Origin: JBFHFS01 sp041583495 | GTDB taxonomy: Bacteria > Bacteroidota > Bacteroidia > Bacteroidales > Marinilabiliaceae | Assembly (NCBI GenBank): GCA_041583495.1 | Contig: JBFHFS010000083.1 | Location: forward strand, 1 to 17,896 | Length of the DNA stretch: 17,896 nt | Reading direction: 5' to 3' | Shown here: positions 1-6,300 of the stretch, in pieces | How positions within the stretch are numbered: the stretch's first letter is position 1 | Layout: each line of letters starts with the position of its first letter | Notes under the pieces: model-generated | What the model saw: only the letters and a program-made list of their open reading frames with translations | The model's database searches: none | Told to the model about the DNA's origin: nothing | Made by a program: the position numbers and the translations under genes

Positions 1-135
1 AGACCGTAATAACCGGCCAGGGAGTTGCCGGCATAAGGGCTCTCTATGATAATCTCTGGTTCCGAATGGGAAGCCACGGCGTGGCGATAAATATGGCTGT
101 TGATATAGTAGAGGGTGTCGCGGGTACCATTGAGG
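1..135. repeat. Terminal direct repeat, left copy (135 bp)
   Basis: Bases 1-135 are identical, in the same orientation, to bases 17762-17896, the last 135 bases of the window. The match runs exactly to both ends, so the true length may be greater. It lies inside a minus-strand propeller reading frame and is not an IS end or a phage-type core site. It could be the assembly overlap of a circular contig, the junction of a tandem array, or a duplicated gene segment flanking the toxin module. Confidence 0.97.
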
Positions 136-158
136 GTCACCTCCCCGTGGCGAGTCGT
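1..158 (-). pseudogene. 5'-truncated DUF5074/YncE-like propeller fragment, left copy
   Basis: Read on the minus strand from 158 down to 1, the frame encodes TTRHGEVTLNGTRDTLYYIN followed by SHIYRHAVASHSEPEI. This is a beta-propeller blade in the same frame as the right-hand copy. Directly upstream in this frame is TAG (complement of 159-161), and no start codon with a leader precedes the fragment, so it has lost its 5' portion. Blade-like sequence continues past the 135-bp repeat as far as about base 150, which places the breakpoint near 150-160. If the molecule is circular, this piece joins 17761-17614 to give a remnant of about 100 residues ending in a natural C-terminus. If not, it is the broken edge of a gene running off the left end. 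It is probably non-functional. Confidence 0.6.
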
Positions 159-347
159 CTAAAGCATTGATCTATAGGCTTGTTGGTTTTTGCGTATTAA
201 TAATTAGTCAAAAATATGCTCATTGCTCTTTACATTAAGGACAATTATGTCTTAAATTAGATCGACAAACAAAGCAATTGACAATTTGTATTGAATATCA
301 ACTTTCTCTTTTTCTTGAATCAGTGTTTATAATATAAACATCGTGTT
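159..347. other. AT-rich spacer upstream of the Tc genes
   Basis: This stretch separates the broken propeller fragment from the TcB-TcC gene. It is much more AT-rich than the genes beside it and has no long reading frame, tRNA or recognisable riboswitch. It contains TTGACA at 278-283 and TATAAT at 328-333. They are 44 bases apart and cannot form one promoter. It is the only sizeable non-coding region ahead of the toxin genes in this window and is therefore the likely place for their promoter and regulator sites. Confidence 0.6.
328..333 (+). promoter_or_regulatory. Possible -10 box (TATAAT) for the Tc genes
   Basis: A perfect TATAAT lies 14 bases before the GTG at 348, with no convincing -35 box at the usual 16-18 base spacing. 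If used, transcription would begin about 7-8 bases upstream of the start codon, giving an almost leaderless mRNA. No Bacteroidota-type TAnnTTTG element is clear. The region is AT-rich, so a chance match is quite possible. Confidence 0.25.
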
Positions 348-3300
348 GTGGAATTTAGTGGTGTAAATATTCAGGAACTTCAATTAAGTCATTCGGTGGA
401 TGTTAATGCATCTACAGGTTCCCTTTCTGCTCAGGTAGATATTCCATTGCCCCAAGGCAGAGCAGGTTTCTCGCCAGCCCTTTCGCTTCATTATAGTTCG
501 TCGGGTCGTAATTCCGTGTTTGGTCTGGGCTGGAGTCTCAACGGACTTCCCTTTATTGGTGTTGACACCACCAAAGGTCTCCCCAAATACGATGGCAGCG
601 ATAATTTTGCTTTTAACGGCGCCAACCGGCTGGTCCCAGTGCTCTTGAAAGCAGGCGTTGCCTGGCAACCCAGGGTTGACCAAAACAGCAACTTCCACAT
701 CTATTACTATCGGCCTGAAAATGAGTTTGCCTTTATCCGGTTCGAAAAGTGGGTCAGTAAAGCTTCCGGGGAAATTCATTGGCGCACCCGTACCAAAAAT
801 GATACAGTCTCGGTTTACGGTGCTGCATCTGGTGGTTTAACCCGGATATTTGACCCGGAGAATCCCCACAAAGTATTTCTCTGGCTATTAGAGGCACAAT
901 ACGACGGGCATGGCAATGCCATTCACTACCATTACAAAGCAGAAAGTGGGGAAGATGTAAACTCTCTTGTTTCTTACGAGACCGGAAGGCTCAGAAAGTT
1001 CAATGCCACCGGATATGCCCAGCGATATCCCGACAGAATAATATATGGAAATACCCGTCCCATGCAACCCGATACGCCCACACCCACGGGCAATAAATGG
1101 TTGTTTGAGGTGGCCCTGGATTATGGCGAGTACTCAGCCCGGCCTTTCACTGACAGTCAGTCCGCTGCTGGCACTACCCGGGCAGCACGGCCCGACCCAT
1201 TCTCGGCCTACAATGCTGGATTTGAGATCAGGACTTACCGTCTTTGCAAAAGAATATTCATCTGGCATCATTTTGATGAACTCTCGACGCCCACTTCGCT
1301 CACAGGTATTTTTGAGTGTACTTATGATGAGCATGAAGTCGGCACAACGCTTCAATCCATGACCTACACCGGTGTGAGAAGGGATTTAACCACTGGAAAT
1401 TATTCGGAAAAATCGCTTCCCGCGTTGCGCTTTAATTATTCGCAGCCTCAGATTGGAAACTCTTTCCGGGGTATCGTACAGGAGACCAACGAAAATCTCC
1501 CTCAGGGCTTAAATCATGTGGGAACCCGTATGGCAGACCTTTTGGGAGAAGGACTCCCGGGAATCCTCACCGAAACTTCCACTGGTTGGTATTACAAGCC
1601 GAACGTGGGAAATGGCACTTTTGGTAGGCAGAAGATCGTTATCAATAAGCCTTCTCAATCAACAGGGACTTTTGCCTTGGGCGACTTTGACCAGGATGGT
1701 AACATTAATCTCTTCTCCCTTCAGGGCCGCATGGCTGGTTACTACGAGTACAACCGTGAAAAGGAAAAATGGTCCGGATTCAATGCGCTTCAAAACATTC
1801 CCCGCACTGGTGTTTCTAAACTCATAGATGTGGATGCCGATGGTTTTCCCGATTTGGTGGTTGAGCAGGAAGACAAGATCACCTGTTATCCTTTTAAAGG
1901 GAAAGAGGGCTTTGGTAAACCTTATGAATTCTCAAAACCCCGCACCAACGGGGTGGCTTATGCACCAACCATTGGAGAAGACCATTCGCTGGACTATTTC
2001 CTAACCGACATGACCGGAGACGGTCTGCCCGACCAGGTGAGAATCCAAAATGGGCGGGTTGAGTACTTTCCCAATTTAGGCAATGGCCATTTTGGGCAAT
2101 CGGTGGTCATGGAAAACGCTCCTGTGATTGATTTTGAGACCTCTTTCGATGCCGGCAGGATCAGGCTTTACGACTTGGAGGGCACTGGCACAGCCGACGT
2201 TATTTATCTGGGTAACGGGGAGTTACGTTATTGGTACAATGCGGCGGGGAATAAGTTTGTTGAAGGAGGGACTATTACCGGGCTGCCTTACATCGATAAT
2301 ATCAGTACGGCCAATATTCTGGATTTTTTGGGTAACGGCACACCCTGCCTGGTGTGGTCCAACACGTTGAGTCATCTTCAATATTCCACACTTCAATATC
2401 TTGAGCTCACCGATGGCATAAAACCGCGCCTCTTGAAATCGGTGGAAAATAGCATGGGCAAAGAGATAAGGATAGAATATGGATATTCTGCCCGACACTA
2501 CCTCGAAGCCCAAAAGAATGGTACACCGTGGATATCTGGAATACCCTCGCATTTTACGGTAGTGGATAAAAAAGTGGTGATCGATCATATCACCAACACC
2601 ACCTTCACGGCCCGGTACAGTTATAAAGACGGGTATTATGATGGAGGGGAAAGAACTTTTGTAACCTTTGGCCTTACCGAGCAATACGACACGGAACAAT
2701 ATGCCGCCGCGGCCCCCGGTACGGGTAATGAAGCGGCCCGGACCTCTTGTCTCAAGAGCTGGTTCCACAGTGGCTTGTTTGGTTGGAACGCCCAGAAAAC
2801 AGCCCGTTTTTACCAGAAGGACGCGGCGCAATCCTTATTAACGGCCCAGCGCTTTGAGCAAAATGAAGCCCTGGAATCCAATGATTTTGAGAATGGCTAC
2901 CGGAGCCTGGCAGGCCGAATGATACGTCAGGAACTGTTTCCGGTAACGCCCAATGGGGTGGCCGCTGAACACCCTTTTGAGGTGACACAGAATGCCTACT
3001 GTATTAGAAAGTTGCAGCCCAAAGCAGGCAGTCATGACTCTTGTTTCTTTGCTTATCAAAGTGAGGTGGTGAGCAGTAATTACGAAGAGCAGTCCGATGA
3101 TCCCAGGATAACGCATCATCTTACCCTGGCTGTTAACGCTTATGGCGATGTGGAGAAAGAGGTTAGTCTATCCTATGCCCGAAGGAGTGGTGTTGCCAAT
3201 CGTCATCCTGATCAGTGCAAGGACCTTATTACCGCTGCCGTTCGCTCATTTGTGCCTGTCGATCAACCCGGCCGCTACCTGGCAGGCCTTTCCTATGAGA

Positions 3301-6300
3301 GCAAAGGATTTGAGATCAATCATATCGACCACCCGCCCGATTCGTTTTTACTATGGAGCGATGTTCTCCCTCTTTTTGAAGCCCTTATTGCCGGAGCACT
3401 CCCCTTTGATCAGCCTTTGCCAGTGGGCGGGGTTTCGCGGGCCCGACTTGTTTCATGGAACAGAACCCTTTTTTGGAACGATGCTTTCGATGATGTGCTT
3501 CCCCCGGGTCAGACGGGCGCACCTGCCTTTGTCCATCACGAAGAGGCTGCCTGTTTCAACGACAACACCATCAGCAATGCCTTTGGAGGCAAAGTCATCA
3601 CTGCCATGCTATCGGCCGGCCATGAAGGTAACTACCTTCAGCGTGAGGGATATTGGTGGCAACGTATGCCCGTCAATCATTATAAAGATATCAATGCTTT
3701 TTTCAGCCTCGATCGGGAGGAACGTGAAGCAGGCAATATCACGCAGCATAAATACGACCCCTATCACCTCAGTATTGTCGAGGTAATCGATGCTTTGGGT
3801 AATGTTTCCAAAAGTGAAATTGATTATAACAGGATTGAACCCTTCAGAGTTACTGACCCAAACGACAATGTAACAGAGGTCCTGTTCGATGCTTTGGGGG
3901 TCGCCATTGCCTCTTTTCAATCGGGATCCGTGTTGGATGAATCCGGCACCCTTCAGAAATATGGCAGCAGCGGTATAGCCGGTTATTCCCCTAGGGCAGA
4001 TGAAAGCTTTGTCAATATCCTGGCCAATCCTCAGACCTATGTTCAGCAGGCCGATCGTTTTTTGTATTACGACCTAAATAGTTGGCGGGATGAAAACAAA
4101 CCATTAAGAAGTTTGGTCATCGCCCGCGAAAACCTCATTCATAATGGCATTGGAGCTGTCGATAACACCTTGAGCAGTCAGCTGGCCATTGCTTATCAGG
4201 ATGGATTTGGACGAACCCTTCAAAGCAAACAAAAGGTGGAGTCGGGGAGTGCCATAAAACGGAAGGCCGATGGAACCCTAGACATGGATGCCGCAGGCGA
4301 ACCAGTGGTGGAAAACAGCGCTGAGCGTTGGCTGGTATCTGGGCATGTGGTGTACAATAACAAACAAGAGCCAGTAAGGCAATTCGAACCCTTTTTCTCG
4401 CCTCTTGCAGCGTTCGAGAACGATGTGGTGCTGGAGACCCTTGGCGTTTCATCGCAAAACTATTACGATGCGGTGGGCAGGCTTTATCGTACCGACTTCC
4501 CCAACAACACATTCAGTGAAGTCCGGTTCTCACCATGGGAAGTAATATCTTATGATGAGAATGATACAGTGGACCGATCGTTCTACAAAGAGGTGCGTGA
4601 ACTCTTGCCCAATGACGATCCGGAAAAGATGGCCCTTGACAGGAGTCTGGCTCACAAGGAGACGCCCACCATTGTAAAACTCGATCCTCTGGGGAGAGAG
4701 ATCGTGACCATTCGTACCAACAACGATGGCTCCGTTCGTAAAGTGGACCAATCATTCGATATTAATGGTCATATCGTTAAAACAACCGATGCCCGTGACC
4801 TGCCTGCTTTTGAGTACCAGTGGGATATGTTGGGCCGGTTACTCTATGAAAAAAGCCTGGATGCCGGCGAAAAGTGGAGCTTCCCCAACAACCTGGATCA
4901 TACCATCCATCTTTGGGACAGCAAAAACAGCCACCAAAGAATGGAGTACGACCGGTTGGACAGAGCCGTATCGATAAAGGTGGATGACCCTACTGGATTC
5001 AACCAGGTGACGGAAAAATTTATTTACGGAGAGGATCCCGGTCTCACCCAGACCCAAGAGCGAAACCTACGAGGACAACTGGTGAAGCACTATGACCAGG
5101 GCGGAACCCGGGAAGTGTTACGTTTCACGCCCCAGGGATTGCCCCTTCGGATGGAACGAAAGCTTTGTGATCAGGTTTCCGGTGAGCCCGACTGGACCAA
5201 TCCTGCTGCCGTGGCTTTGGGTGCCGACACCTTTGTGTCGAAATACACTTACGATGCTCTTGGCCGGACTATACGTCAGGATTTACCCGACCAGACAACC
5301 CGAAGATATATCTTCAAAAAAAGTGGTGCTGTTGATAAAGTATTGGTATCTACCGCCGATGGCAGAATGTTGGATGTGGAGCTTCTAAAAGGAACCTTCT
5401 ATGATGCCAATGGTATGAGATTGGAGGCTCTGCTGGGGAATGAAGTGTCATTAAATTACACCTACGATGAGGCGACTTTTCGTATGACACGATTGTTTGC
5501 CCGTGGAAGGAACGGCACACCTCGCACTTATCAGGACCTTCGCTATACCTACGACCCGGTGGGTAACCTGGTCTATTGCCTTGACCATGCCCAACAATCT
5601 GCACCAACAATGCCGCATCTCATTTCGGGCCTGAATGTGTCGACTCATTCAACCTTCGAATACGATGCGCTTTATCAGCTAAAAACAGCCACGGGCAGAG
5701 TGCACCAGGCATTGTTGGCAAACGACTATGCCGACCGAAGTCGCGAAAACGGTCTTCCCCCCGATTGGGCTAAGGGCACGCGGCACATCAGTTTAAACAA
5801 CGGGGCCGCCATTGAGCGGTATACCCGGCATTATTCTTACGATGTCTCTGGTAATATTCAGAGTATCCAACACAACGGCGCTTCCCGAAATTGGACCCGG
5901 CAATTGTGGGTTTCACCTACCTCTAATCGTTCTCTTCCACTCAACGATATGAATGGGGCCGCTATAAGCAACCCCGAAAGCCGGTTCGACAGCAACGGCA
6001 ATTGCCTATTTATGCCCCATCTGCGAAATATCACTTGGAACTACCGGAACAATATTGCTAAAGCCGTGGTCATCGATCGTTCGGCACAGGGAAAACCCAA
6101 CGATGAGGAGTTGTATGTGTATGGGGGGGATGGTATGAGGCTCCGGAAAATAACCCAACGCCTAGTTGATGTGGCCAACGATGTGGTAGAGCTCACCGAA
6201 AAGATTTATCTCGATGGTTGTGAGGTCAAACGTATCAGCCGTGGCGGAAACGAAATACTTAAACGCTTTACTTCGCATATCACCGACGGCACCAATAATA

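Noticed and set aside
278..333. TTGACA (278-283) and TATAAT (328-333) as one sigma-70 promoter
   Set aside because: The boxes are 44 bases apart, far from the usual 16-18. TTGACA also has no suitable -10 box at normal distance.
4135..4755. Minus-strand open frames within the RHS region
   Set aside because: They are Cys/His/Pro-rich with no family resemblance and overlap a clearly coding RHS region. They are shadow frames.
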